A stretch of 64,000 nt of DNA. Origin: Gracilaria gracilis (taxonomy: Eukaryota > Rhodophyta > Florideophyceae > Gracilariales > Gracilariaceae). The stretch covers positions 620,001 to 684,000 of the forward strand of contig JARGSG010000006.1 in the NCBI GenBank assembly GCA_030374805.1, in the 5' to 3' direction. Positions 22,125-34,360 of this stretch are shown one piece after another. Under the pieces are notes generated by a model that worked only from the letters and a program-made list of their open reading frames with translations, was not told the DNA's origin and did no database searches. The translations under genes and the position numbers were made by a program. The stretch's first letter is position 1, and every line of letters starts with the position of its first letter.

Positions 22125-22504
22125 ACGGCACCGACTTCGGTGAACAAAGTGACACTGTGCAGCATTTGCTTATCCACTGCACGCCCATGCTGCGAATGGC
22201 TCCCTCCCGCGTACCGTAACGCCCTGTTGCAGCTTCGAGAGGCGAGCTACCACCAGCGCGTTTCCGAAGGGTACTACAAGCCCAAGCCATGTGGCAACCA
22301 GTGGCCCAGCTCTGGGGATCAACAGCCCCTCCAACCCGCCACATCGAGGAGCCCCACGTCCTAGCCGAGGACCATCTCTCAAGAACGTTTACCTCCGCAG
22401 CGTCCTTAGCAGGTTAACCAGGTCCTCACCTTCGAGAATCGCCAACCGGGTGACAACACTCCTGAGAACCCGCAGGGAAACGAAACGGAGGAAGCGTAGA
22501 GGCC

Positions 22505-25088
22505 ATGTCTTCCTCACGAGATTCGAGCCTCACCGCACGGGTTTCATTAGAGCCTGACCCACAGAAAGACTCTTCGAAAGCGCAATCCGATAATTCTCCA
22601 CCGAACTCGGCGCCCGACGACACCGACCTCGGTGACGTCTTCGTCATGACGCGGGAGAATTACAAAGTCCAATTGGAAACTGGACTCATGCTTCGCACCA
22701 CAAGAACCCTCTGAGGCATACTGGATACTGACGCGGGACCAAATATCATCCATGCCAAGAACCTCCCCCACGGGTACGAACCAAACCTGAACGACCGTAA
22801 GACCCCACGGGTATTCAATGCTTCTAAGGAACCCATGCAAATTCTGGGAACCATCACCCTTCACACCCGTCTGGGAAACCTAGTTCAACGCATCCCATTC
22901 CTGGTGGCCACAAACCTAGCCGCGGATGCCATCTTGGGAACTTCCTTTATCGACCGTCATGTCCGCGCCATCTACCCCCGCGAACGCAAGGTAGCTCTCT
23001 ATGGGTCGCCACCAGTGGCGATAGTTAGTGCTTTCCACGGCCCAGCTGGGGACAAAAAAGCGGTCGACCAACTTCCCCGAATGACACTCTGCAACAAGGT
23101 TCGACTCGCTCAGACGATATGTATTCCACCCATGGCCCAACGGGAAGCTCTCGTTACGTTCGAACCCTAGGGACTGGTGTTCTTGCAAAACCACCCCAAA
23201 ACGGTATCACGAGACCTCTCGCTCATGGCAAACGGAGTCATGAACATCTCGCCACGTCGTTCCTTTCGGGTCTTGGTCAGCAATTTTCCACACAGAGAAG
23301 TCCGCATGCCCAAAAATATGGTCATAGGTCTCGCCTTACCCGCCCCACGGACACTCACTGTCCTACGCAATGAGCTCGGACAGCTCGACCCTAAAGATGG
23401 AAGAAGGAATAGTGAACCAGAGGAAGAGCTCCCATTACAGGGAGATAATATTCCGGAGACGGATTGGCGAGAAGCAATTCACATTGGTGAAGAATTCAGC
23501 CCTTACTGGGGTGAAATCTTGAACCTGTTACAAGAATTAGAAAACATTTGGTCTGGCCGCCTGGGTCAGATAAATGCAGCCCTTCACAGGATTACTTTGG
23601 AACCGGGCGCAAAACCAGTCTGCCAAGTTCCCTACAGGGCTGGCCATAAAGCCAGGGAAATGAAAGACCTTGAAGTCCGACTCATGTTGGACTCCGGGGT
23701 TATTGAACCTTCTAAGGCGGAATGGGCGAGCCCAGTCGTCTTTGCCCCGAAAAAGGACGGCAGTTGGTGCTTCTGCATTGATTACAGACGACTGAACGCA
23801 CTAACCCCACTGAAAGCATACCCGATACCACGCATGGACGAATGTTTAGACTTCCTAGGCGAAGCTACGATCTTCAAGACCCTTGATGCCAATTGTGGGT
23901 ATTGGCAGGTCAAGATCGCAGAGGAAGATCGTGACAAAACGACATTTACATCCCACATGGGTCTCTACAGGTTTAAGCCAATGCCCTTCGGGTTAAAGAA
24001 CGCTCCCGCCACCTTCCAGAGGGCGTTGGACATCATCCTCAATAGAGTTAAATGGAAATACGCCTTGGTGTACCTAGACGACGTTATCATTTACTCTCGG
24101 TCAGTGGAGGAACATTTCCGTCACGTCCGTAACGTTTTAACCCTTCTACGGGATGCGGGAATCACCCTGAAGCTGAAGAAATGCTTCTTCTTCCAAGCCT
24201 CTGGAGACTATCTAGGGCACGTAGTTCGACCAGGGAAACTTCAGGTTCCTCAGCGGACATGCGACGCAATCCGGGAGACCAAACCGCCAACAACCCAAAC
24301 GGATATAAGATCCTTCATAGGCTTATGTAATGTCTTCCGTCGTTTTGTACCCAACTTTGCGAGAATCGCAGCTCCGCTGAACCACAAGCTCGAGAAAAGA
24401 TAGCCAAACCATTTTGGAATTCTAAACGACGAGGAGTACCAAGCCTTCCAGGAGTTACGAGATCGGTGGATCTACCGGCCTATTTTAGCGTTTCCCGTCC
24501 CAGGTCGTCCGTACATGCTGGATACGGACGCCTGTGACGTCCAGGTCGGATGTACGCTGCTCCAGGAGCAGCTGCACGGGAAGGAGTACAAACCCGTAGG
24601 GTATTGGAGTCGCTCATTATCACGACCGGAACGAGCCTACACGACGACGGAGAAGGAGTGTCTCGCAGTTGTATGGGTGATGCTCTTGCTCAGACCATAC
24701 TTGAAGGGTGAACATTTCACCGTGCGTACGGATCATCACTCCCTACGGTGGATCTTGAACCTCGCCGACTGTTCCGACAGGCTTGCCAGGTGGCGACTAC
24801 TCCGAGTTCGAGTTCGACGTCGTGCACCGCGCTGGGATAAAGCACCAGGCTGCTGATACCCTGTCGCGCATGCCCACAGAGGGAATGGATGACGGACCCC
24901 TGGAGGACGACATTCCATGCTTCGCAGTGGAACCCGAAGGGAATTGCGACTGTCTTGTGGCAACAGTCAAAGAGGGGGACATTACCTATGAAAACATCCT
25001 ACTTGACTGGGAAGACTCAGGAGGTTACGAAGAGGTCCCCGAGGGCGATGCCATACTGGCTGTCGAAACGGAGCAAACTGATAGATAG
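22505..25088 (+). pseudogene. Gypsy-1 protease, reverse transcriptase and RNase H
   Basis: Protease: the active-site motif reads LDTDAGPN (near 22721) where Gypsy-2 has LDTGAGPN, so the catalytic DTG is DTD. It is followed by the flap and ILGTSFIDRH. RT: DYRRLNALTPLKAYPIP, the FKTLDANCGYWQV segment, MPFGLKNAPATFQ and YLDDVIIYS. RNase H: MLDTDACDVQVG, TTEKECLAVVW and RTDHHSLRW. In-frame stops occur at 22712-22714, 23168-23170 and 24401-24403, and a frameshift near 24790 precedes the HRAGIKHQAADTLSR tail. Integrase is absent. Confidence 0.9.
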
Positions 25089-25415
25089 AGGCGCTCGTAG
25101 GCGTGAAGTCTAGAGCCGAAACCCTGGTTGGGGGAGGTTTACTGGGTGCGACGCCAGGGTCGCCGGCGCACTAAGTAGTGGCGCTCTCCCCAAAGGTAAT
25201 TAAATAAACTAACTAAATTGACCCACATGCAGTGGTAATTACCCACCTTGTGTGGCACAACCTCCACGTGTATGTGGCCAACCTCCTACACTCCACGTGT
25301 CACACGGACTTACCCACTCTAGTGGTCGCCACCCTATTCATATAGGTGGCTACCTGGTTCACCGGAATTATGAACAAGTCCCCACAGAATCCCCTCACGA
25401 GGGCGTTGCACTACA
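25079..25415 (-). repeat. Gypsy-2 3' LTR
   Basis: 337 bp. In element orientation it starts TGTAGTGCAACGCC and ends near CATCA. Lacks a GG present in the other LTR and differs at only a handful of bases. The start resembles the Gypsy-1 LTR start. Confidence 0.9.
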
Positions 25416-26699
25416 CGTACCCCTCCTTAGGCGAGTGCACGAACCCAAAAATGAGAGAAATGGCGCCGGAAGATGTGCGTAAAAGCACGGCCGAGTCCGG
25501 ATCGCCGGGAAATCACTCTGCCTCAGAGAACCGCAGTCCCACACCAGTGACAACACCCCGAGAACTCGAGACCAACCGTTCTTCTCCAACTCTTCCTTCT
25601 TGCCAACTCTTTACCCCTTTGAGGGATGTTCCCTGCTGTATAGGACGCGTACCACCAAGTGGGAGAGCCGGCTCCAGTTGGAGATGTTCGACTGCAGTAC
25701 CCCTCGAGTCTCCGCCAGCGTCCATCCTCCTTGAGGTATCACAACCCCTATCTCGGAGATAGACCCCGTACGCGTGGTTTTGGCCGCGTTCTGTAGCCCT
25801 CCAAGGGTGTCTAGCTCGTTACGAGATCCAGGTCCTCCCGCTTGCGGTTTCGTCCACCAGAAAACACCCAAATTGGGTCCCATACTGTACCGAATTTTGG
25901 AAGTCCTCTAACTTTTGAACCAGCCTAGCTGGAGACAAACCAGATGCATCGGCCAACTTCTGAGATCCAGGGCTTTCATTTAACACCAAGAGCCTTGGAA
26001 TTGAAGACCACTAAGTGGGAAAACGCGACCCGTTTCAGTTCGGCGAAAAGCATTCCAAGATTGGAATGTCGAACTGAAACGATGCCGTAACTTCGAAACT
26101 AACCAAGATACTCGGAATCTGTCTTCACCAATGAGTTCAGAAGTCTCCAAAATAGTCTGGTACGCGATCGTTTTGAAAACGGAGAAGTAGTTCCCGAGAT
26201 AGGGGGTTTTCGCAAATGTCAGCCTTAGTGTACTGTAGAGGCGACATACCCGGTATCAGGGAACATCGACCGTAACGAACGGAAAGAAACCGGCTAATCC
26301 CCGTGTTCCACGGATGCAGTACGCGCATTGCAGCGGTCGCAAAGCGTTGCGCACAACCCGATAGCGGGGAGAGGAAACCGGTTGATCCGAGTAGAATATC
26401 AATCCAAGATGGCGATGTGGCCGTGTAGGCACAGTAAAAACACAAGTATTGTGGTGTAACCGAAAAGAATACACCCTGATGATGGGGAAAACCGTGAATG
26501 CGGATCCATAAGACCAGCAAGCTGGATAAAAAACCCATCAGTACGAAAACTGAGTAAATGGGGCGATTAACCCGACAAAGTCGGACTCCAACTCAAAGAG
26601 AGTACGACTGCGTGACGCCACACCAGGTGAGCGTCACTTCCCGTATTAAACGGCATGAGAATTGTTCTGAACTTCTTCTTCCCTCCATAGCGGTGCCTA
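25416..26699 (-). other. Gypsy-2 3' noncoding region rich in hairpins
   Basis: About 1.3 kb between the chromodomain ORF and the 3' LTR, with no credible ORF. It holds a 51-base stem-loop at 26031-26081, and hairpins at 26514-26525 (CCAGC-AA-GCTGG), 26572-26584 (CCGAC-AAA-GTCGG), 26612-26637 (GTGACGC paired with GCGTCAC around an inner CAC/GTG) and 26641-26653. Likely an RNA function (packaging, export or stability), by inference only. Confidence 0.6.
26031..26081. other. 20-bp imperfect stem-loop
   Basis: The outer stem CGTTTCAGTTCG (26031-26042) pairs perfectly with CGAACTGAAACG (26070-26081). The inner stem CATTCCAA (26051-26058) pairs with TTGGAATG (26061-26068) over a 2-base loop. An 8-base bulge faces a single T. 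By far the longest perfect inverted repeat noticed in the element. Confidence 0.85.
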
Positions 26700-28178
26700 C
26701 TACCCAACCTGGGCGTTATCCAGTGTACCTGGGAGAGCCGTGCCAGCGCGACGGTGGTACTGTATAACCCGTGAACGGGGGAGGTGTTTGATCGGTTCTT
26801 CAGTATCCTCTTCGGGGCCGTAGCCGTACCAACGGACTCGGTATTGTAAATCACCGTTCCTATCGTAGGAATGTCCGAGAATTCGGTCGATGACGTACTC
26901 CTGTGCGTACACCTCCCGGCCATGCCGTGTCTTCGCCACTTCTAGTGGAACATTAACCTCATGAGGAAAGATATCCCTCAAGAGGGTGTCGGGGTGCATC
27001 GCAGCCGTGTCGGCGCTAACCCTGCGAGCGATCGAGTCTCCACCTTCGTGGCAGTCGGCTCTCACCGCTAGCTTGCGTGGGTCGTTCCGCTTCTGCGGTA
27101 GCACTGACGTCGTTTGTCCTGACTGGAGTGTTCCATGCTCCGTGGAGAGTGGCGCGTAAGGTGCGTCTTCCCGTGAACGGGCACGTGACTCCAGCAATGG
27201 TTGGCTAGGGTTAACCCAAGCTTGAACCGCCTCCCTAGAGTGGGGTTTCTCCAACGGCTGCGCCGTGCCTTGTTGGCCTAACACTCTGTCTCGTACGGCG
27301 AATTCCGGTGAGCCGGCTTGTGCTGTGCTGGTCCCGTGTGGGTCGTGTACAGCACTCTTCCCGTGTGGGGTGCGTCCAGTTTGTGGTGCGCTCTGTACTT
27401 GGGAGATTTCCGAATCTTTCGAGATTGGTTTGCCGTCCTGGACGGTTGTGTTGTCCGGAACGACCGGTTTTTCCCTGGCGTCGACGTTAGGACCTACCGA
27501 GACGCTCGGAATGCGTGCGCGCTTACGCGAAGTGCCCTCGACGGGTGTTCTTCCCTCATCCTGAGGTGTCCCGTTCCCAACGTTGGGTTTTGATGCCGCA
27601 GCGTCCTCCCTGACGGAGGGCGCGACTGACACTTGTTTCTGAACTTTCCTCAGAAGGGTGGTGTTCTCTTTGCCCAGCGTTGCTGGTGTAACTTCAGCGT
27701 TACGCTCCGCATCTTGCGGCGATTTTGGCACTTGCTTAACCACCTCAGCAGAGGATTCCTCGACAGTTGACGATGCGGTCACACCCTGTAAGGGGCTTGG
27801 TGCAGCGGTTCGGCTGTCGTTCCGCGAGTGCGGCGACGACTCTGCAATCCTAACCCGTGTTTCACGGTGCGAACTCCGTTGCGACGGCGAAGAATCTCCA
27901 TTGGAGCGGTCAGCCTCCTCCTCCTTTTTAGACGGAGCAACGGGAAGGAGTGTTGGAACTCCCGCATGGCGATTAATAATGCGGGCCATGGGGGTTGTAG
28001 AAGTTCGGCCAAGATGGCCTGCGCTAACCGGCGAAGCCGGGTTTCTCGATAACATCGGAATGTCTGAGAGGCCCCGGGTGGGGTGTGGTAAAACGAATGG
28101 TCGTTCGGCCACAGATGTTCCTGGTGTCTCCGGTGTTGCTGTACCCGTAGTTACGAGAGTTGTACTGTCCAAACTACC
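26700..28178 (-). pseudogene. Gypsy-2 pol tail: disordered linker and chromodomain
   Basis: About 490 residues in a frame different from the integrase, with no ATG near its beginning (the frame opens after a TAA at 28182-28184). The first 400 residues are Ser/Thr/Pro/Arg-rich and low in hydrophobics. The end is a chromodomain: EYVIDRILGHSYDRNG, then RVRWYGYGPEEDTEEP, then VIQYHRR, with the WxGY and EEDT-EP features. Chromodomains guide chromoviruses to methylated H3 chromatin. The frame change may be a mutation or programmed frameshift; the length of the linker is unusual. Confidence 0.85.
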
Positions 28179-31100
28179 TTAGCCGAGGGTGGAGAGGCCG
28201 GTACAACGCGATCGCGGGATAACCGCTCTTGCGTTTCGCCCATTTGCACCACGACTGTGTCGGTAGTACTTGAAATCACCCTGAAGGGGCCGTCCGCCAT
28301 TGGCAAGAGCTTGTGACGTTTCTCCCGTTCCGGGTTGTAGTACTCCTTCCGTACGAAGATGTAGCTACCTACCGCAATTGGCGGGCTGTTCGATCTCCGT
28401 AAACGGGCGTCGAAATTCCGCTTGTACGCGGCTTGGGCTCGTGCCATGGATTTCCGCGTAGCGGGTACCAACTTTGTGAGCCACTCTTTTCACCTTAGGC
28501 GGTAATCACCCACAGATGGGAAAGTTTCAAGCGTAGCTTGCGATTCCAACGCCACAGGCGGGGGAGTACGAGACAATACCAATTCAAATGGTGATAACCC
28601 GGTTGTCCGGTGAACTTGCGTATTGTACGCGAACGTCACCGCATCGGTGTACAAGTCCCAATTCTTGGGGTGGTCAGCAACGTAGGAACGTAGAGCGGCG
28701 AGCATCGTCCGGTTGAACCGTTCAACTTGCCCATTACACTGGGGATGGTAGGTAGTGGTGAACAGGTTCTTCACGTCCAGGATGCGGCAAACATCCTGGA
28801 AGAAACGTGACGCGAGCTGCTTGCCGTTATCGGACAACAACTCCACTGGAGGACCATACGCGAATGCCCAATGGGTCACGAAAGCGTTAGCCACCGTGTA
28901 CGCGGTTATCCTCCGGAGAGGTACAGTCCGAACAAGCTTCGAGAAGCGGTCGGTGATCACAAGTAGAAACTTGTTCCCTCGTTTTGTTGTGAGGAGTGGC
29001 CCGAAGATGCCAATTGCGACAAACTCGAGCGGTGCCCTAGCAGGGAATAGCTTCAGTGACTTGCTGTTCTTCCGAAGTTTCACTCGGTTTCTTGCACACT
29101 CCGTACAGAAGCGTACGGTAGCGTAGCAATCCACCGCCATCGCGGGCCAATAGAAGTCCATTCTCAGGGTGAGATAGAGCTTCCGGCCACCGGCGTGACC
29201 ACCGATCTTCGGGTAATGCGTAAAATGCAACACCCGCGATTGCAGGGAATGCGGCACCACGACTTGTGGGGTAGCTTCGACGTTCCGCACGAGGTAACCT
29301 CGGTCGTTTACCCCGAAGGGGAGTGCTTCACCACCGTTGAGACGGGCGCGTATCCCTATGCAAAAGCGGTCTCCAAACTGTTCTCGAACCAGTTCCTCTG
29401 GAGTAATGGGAACAAAATTCCCCGGCGGGGGTTTCTCAGTAGCAACCTCATTAGAGGCAAGTAGTTCGTCAAAGTCAGCGTCCATATCCAGATCTTCTGG
29501 CCATTCCGGATCCTCCGGTTCTCTTTCGTCCACGACGAAGCAGGGAATGTCATCATCCTCAGTTGCGAGGGCCTCCCCACTTGTGGGTAATCGGGAAAGT
29601 GCGTCGGCCTGCTTGTTGTGTGCATCCTTCTTATATATGACTATGAAGTCATATTCCGCTAAGCGGAGTCTCCACCGCATTAGGCGGCCAGATAGATCAG
29701 AGATATTCATCAACCACCTCAGCGAGGAGTGATCCGTATATACGGTAAAGTGAACACCCATAAGATAGGGGCGAAGAGTGGTCAGTGCCCACACGACGGC
29801 AATACACTCTTTCTCCGACACGGAGTAGTTCCGCTCGTGGACGTTGAGCGAGCGTGACCAGTACCCGATGGGTTTCCGTTCCCCTTCCGGGGTGGTTGGG
29901 AAAAGAGCGCAACCGACTTGGTAGTGGCTCGAGTCCGTATCCACGGAGTACGGCAATCCCAATTTGGGTAACGATAGGATCGGTGCTGACGTGACAGCCT
30001 CCTTTAAGGAGTTAAAAGCTTCCGCTTGCGCGGGAGTTAGGGGTTCCAGTTTCGGCGGTTGTCCCTTGCGCAGAAGAGCGTTGAGGGGCGCCGCGATGTC
30101 CGAAAAGTTCGGGATAAACCGTCGATAGACGTTGACCAGTCCTAAGAAGGACCTCAATTCCGTCTGAGTACGGGGTTCCTTTGCCCTCACTAGGGATTTG
30201 ACGCCAGCTTCCTCGATCGACAACCGTCCAGGACGGATAACGTGACCAAGATACTTGATAGTATCCGTGAAGAACTCACACTTCCTCAGCTTGAGGGTTA
30301 TCCCAGCATCCCGTAAAATGGTAAGAACTTTCCGCACGTGGGTGAGGTGGTCGTCGAGGTTATCTGAGAAGACAATGATGTCATCCAGATATACCAAACA
30401 CGACCGCCACTTGAACCTGTTGAGCAGGATATCGACCGCTCGTTAGAACGTAGCGGGAGCGTTGGTCAACCCAAACGGCATCCGCTTGAAGCGGTAGGAC
30501 CCGGAGTGACAGACGACGGCTGTCTTGTCGCGGTCCTCTTCCCTTACAGGGACTTGCCGATATCCCCAATTGGCTTCCAACGCCGTAAACACGGTTGCGT
30601 CTCCAAGCGAGTCGATACACTCGTACATCCCAGGAATCGGGTAGCTATCCCGTATTGTTACGGCGTTCAACCGACGGTAGTCGACACAAAATCGCCACGT
30701 ACCGTCGGCCTTCAATGCCAGTACAACTGGGGATGCCCAGGGTGATTGAGCGGGTTCAATCACCCCGGCGCGGAGCATCTTGTCGACTTGAAATTGCTCC
30801 TCTTCCCGAGCCTTCGGTCCTGCCCTATAAGGGGGTTGCGCAACAGGACGCGTGTTGGGCAAGAGCTCAATCCGGTGTTCCGTTGCATTTACCTCTCCTA
30901 GAGAGCCATCCAACATAGTGGTAAATTCCCGTAACATCTCACGGAGTCGATCGCGGTGCGAATCCGGTACATGACCGAGGTCTAGCTCTTTGAGAGCCTT
31001 CACCGGGTCAAGCCGGTCGTAGCTTGTAGGGCCACGCTCTCCTGTCGATACAGGGTGTGATTCCGAATCATTCGGTGACTTCCCCGTTGATACGGTAATC

Positions 31101-31831
31101 TTCTCCGTTGAAACGGCAATGTCCTCTCCCTCCTTAGACGGGGCGTCGGAGTTCTCTGTACTCACGACCTCTCTAGAGGAAACTAAACCGAGAACATCGG
31201 CAGCCGTCATCCGCGTCGGTAGCATCGCGAGCGGGTGCGGGGTAATTGATCCAATTACTTGGTTCTTTGCCAGATACTGGGGTTTGCTGCCAAGGTTGGC
31301 AACCATTACCCGAAACGGAATACCTGGTGTGACCTGCACAACATCGTTCGCAACGACTAATTGACACCTCTCGTACAACGAGGAAATGGGTTGCACAACC
31401 CCAAGACCGTGTTGACGGGAATTAACCTGCACCATTACCTGCGATTCAGGCGGTATCGACACAAACGCAGCGAAGCGTAGCTTCGTAGATTCCCGGCGCG
31501 TCGGAGGTGGTTCCTGCGCCGCAGGGAGTGGAACTTGCTTCCGCGGAGCCCGCTTCAGGGGACGCCGAACAATCGGAAGAGACGATCCGTCGTCTAATTC
31601 AACACGTCTAAAGCGGGGCCTGATTGCGTCGACAAACCTGTCGCAATAATCACATCCCAGTATAACTGGAGCGGCCAATGACCGGCAGACTATAAAGTCA
31701 AGCTTCACCATCATGGTGCCCAACCGTACTACTAAGTCGACGGTGCCTACCGTTTTTAACGGATTGTTGTTCGCATCTGCGACATCCATTACCGCATCAG
31801 CGCGGATTCGAGACCGCACCTGCGGAGGCAA
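28151..31831 (-). pseudogene. Gypsy-2 RT, RNase H and integrase
   Basis: Continuous frame with two in-frame stops. RT shows DYRRLNAVTIRDSYPIPG, MPFGLTNAPATF and YLDDIIVFS. RNase H shows DTDSSHYQVG, SEKECIAVVW and TDHSSLRW. Integrase shows an H-H-CC module (H-x-GGHAG, then C-x2-C) and the DDE residues in GIFGPLLT, LSDNGKQ and VERFNR; the first acidic residue lies where IFG now reads, so D may be lost there. Stops: TAA at 30443-30445 (between APATF and RAVDILLN, where Q is expected) and TGA at 28490-28492. The residue D of the usual LDAN motif is E (LEANWGY). Confidence 0.9.
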
Positions 31832-32103
31832 AGGGATTCCACGACAAAATTCGGGCCCGCACCTGTATCCAGGACACGTAGAGTTCTCACCAGAAACTGG
31901 GGGTTAAGGCCAAGGTCGGCGTAAACTTTATAGTTACGCTTGGCCATGACCATGATTCTATCCGGGATCCAGTTATTCTTTACCCGTATCCACGGTCGAC
32001 ACAGAACACCCAAGTGTTCTGAATCCGCGTCTGCGGTGTCACTCCTTGCCAGGATCTTCACCGGGGAGCGAGGCGACGACGCCTCGGGCGTCAACAGCCT
32101 CAT
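31789..32103 (-). pseudogene. Gypsy-2 protease
   Basis: Contains the retroviral-type aspartic protease motif VLDTGAGPNFV. The remainder (APVILGCDYCDRF) lies in the next frame within 30443-31831, so a one-base shift near 31830 divides the domain. Confidence 0.8.
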
Positions 32104-32141
32104 CTCTGAGGACGCCTCTCCCGAAGGGGAGACTCCCTTGT

Positions 32142-33512
32142 TCAGTTTTCCTGGGCTTCCGCCTGCGGCGGCTTCTCAGGCTCCTCAACGACGAGGGCTT
32201 GGGTTCCTCGTTGAGGGTTTTCCACGTGAGTGGTGTTTGGAACGTACGCCTGCGGAGCGGGGACATCCGACTTCATCGGGACAGACCGCGCAGGCGGAAG
32301 AGCATGGGACAGGTCCAACTTCGCGCGCAAGTACGATGCGATGGGCACCGTGCGCTTCTTCTCTAGAGTGAGGGCTTCGTAGTTCGACACTACTTTGCCC
32401 ATTTCCCTCAGAGAGAGGAGACATTGCGGTGATGTGTGACCGTGTGTATAGCACAGGTGGCATATCAAACGCAATACTCCTGCTTGCAGGTTACCTTTCC
32501 GAACTTTGGCAAAACGAACCGCAGAGCGGGGGTCTCTCCATCCAGGCCGTTGAAAATGGGTACCTCCATTGGAATAGGGGAAAGGAGGCGCCGTCACACG
32601 ACGGTTGTTCGCATACAGCGCTGGGTCGACCAGTGCTGTATCGAACGAAGTATCCGTCGTAGACGGGAGTTCCATAGTCGGTACGGAGATGACTTCGCCG
32701 TGGGCCAGCTGCACGTTGTCATATCCCTGTTGAGGGTGTTCAGCCGCTATCAGCGAGAGCGATGGGGAGCGGTCCTCTATCGCCAACGCCTTCGCGGACT
32801 TCGACCTCGAATGAGGAACACGAGCACGTACTGCATCACCTTCCGCGCGTGCGGCTTGGACCAACTCGAGGTAAGTGATCCTCGGTTTGTCCTCCCGACG
32901 ACGGGCAACACGTGACTTGATGGCTGGGCTCAGCCCATCAATGAACATCGTGCAACGTTCCCCAGCGGGGTAGACATTACCACAGCGGTGGAAAGCCTTG
33001 TTAAGGCGTACCGAATAATGGGTTTCAACCTCGTCGGGACGCTGACGAGTATCCCTCAATGCGAGGATCGCGGAATGAATGGCATCACTCGTCGCGTAGG
33101 ACCTTAACAGGTATTGGACGGCTTCAGGCCAGCACGTCACTCCTCCTTCGGAGTCCCTAGTAGAACCTCTTACAGAGTGATATTGGTCTTCGGCCACCCC
33201 CCGTAAAAAGTACGGCAGCGCCACGTAGGCTTGTCCTTCGTTCATCCCGAGTATATCGGCTCCCGCGACAAAGCGGGCGAGGAAATCCAACACCAGAATT
33301 GGATCCTCTCCAGAAAATGTCTGGTTACGGAGTGAAAGCTGCATTCGCTTGATGCAGTCTTTCACTCTTCCCGTTCCACGGGGTGTACGCTCCAAAGAGG
33401 AGTCTTCCAACCGATAGTATCGGTATGAAAGTAGCTTGCGGTATATCTTATTCGTAGGCTTCAATTCCCGGAGTCCGGAGTGTCTTCTACCCTTTTTACG
33501 GGAACGAATCAC
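32142..33512 (-). pseudogene. Gypsy-2 gag, capsid and zinc knuckle
   Basis: 456 residues: capsid-like region (FSGEDPILVLDFLARF and following) and an intact zinc knuckle CHLCYTHGHTSPQC (C-x2-C-x4-H-x4-C). A Pro-rich tail follows. The upstream N-terminal part of gag is in another frame. Confidence 0.85.
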
Positions 33513-33637
33513 CCCCTGGGTGGCAGACGACCGCTTTGAGCGGGAAGAGCGCCCACGGCGACCATCCTCCGACTCGGAGTCTGTAGATGTAGACCCATCC
33601 GAGTCACTCGGGTCGGAATCCGACGAAGTCGGTGTAT

Positions 33638-34360
33638 CTAAATGATCGTTGTTGCGTTTGGAATTCCGCCTACGGCGGCCTTTGCTTTTCCAGCGCGCTG
33701 GTCGCGTTGTGACACAGCACCAACCGGATCGTCCGGAGAGTTATTACCCATAATTATGGTTTGTTCCAACGTCTCAAGACGGGCACGGAAGCGATTGAAT
33801 CGCTCCTCAATCCCTTCTACGAAGGCAGGGGGGGACCCCGAACACTCCAACACAGTGTTGACATCAGACCGCAGGACGCGGAGGTCTTCAGCAACATCCC
33901 TTGCAGGGGTACTCTCGACCACCTCACGGAGGGTTCGAAATTCCCCTACCAGGGCATTATGGGCGGCACGCAAAGTGCGCACCTGGTCCTCCAGGGAAGT
34001 CCCCTGGGGGGTGTTGGCGGCAACCTCACGAAGAGGCAGGGATCCCGCACCAGCGGTAGTCGGCTTGGACGCCTGAGGGGCACCAGCGGTGACTGGAGCA
34101 GGCCCAGCGGCAGGTGGAGAAGTAGCCAACGGAGGCAATGGAAGGTCCCGGGGTTCCCGGTTTTGACTCGATGCTCGAGAGGAAACCCTCGCGGCGAGGG
34201 TTGAACCAGCCCGAATCGGGATTCTTGAAAACACCCGATCATCGGGAACATCCCCACCATCGTGGGAGCGGCTGCGGGTTACCGCCGGCTCCGCCCCAGA
34301 TGGCTTCCGAGACATCGGTAAAAACCATTCAACGGGAAACAACGGAATCTTCCGGAACAA
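33638..34360 (-). pseudogene. Gypsy-2 gag N-terminal part
   Basis: 240 residues: Ala/Pro-rich start and a predicted coiled coil (LEDQVRTLRAAHNALVGEF, then RFNRFRARLETLEQ). It corresponds by position to the N-terminus of Gypsy-1 gag. The frame differs from 32142-33512, so a shift occurred between them. Confidence 0.7.
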
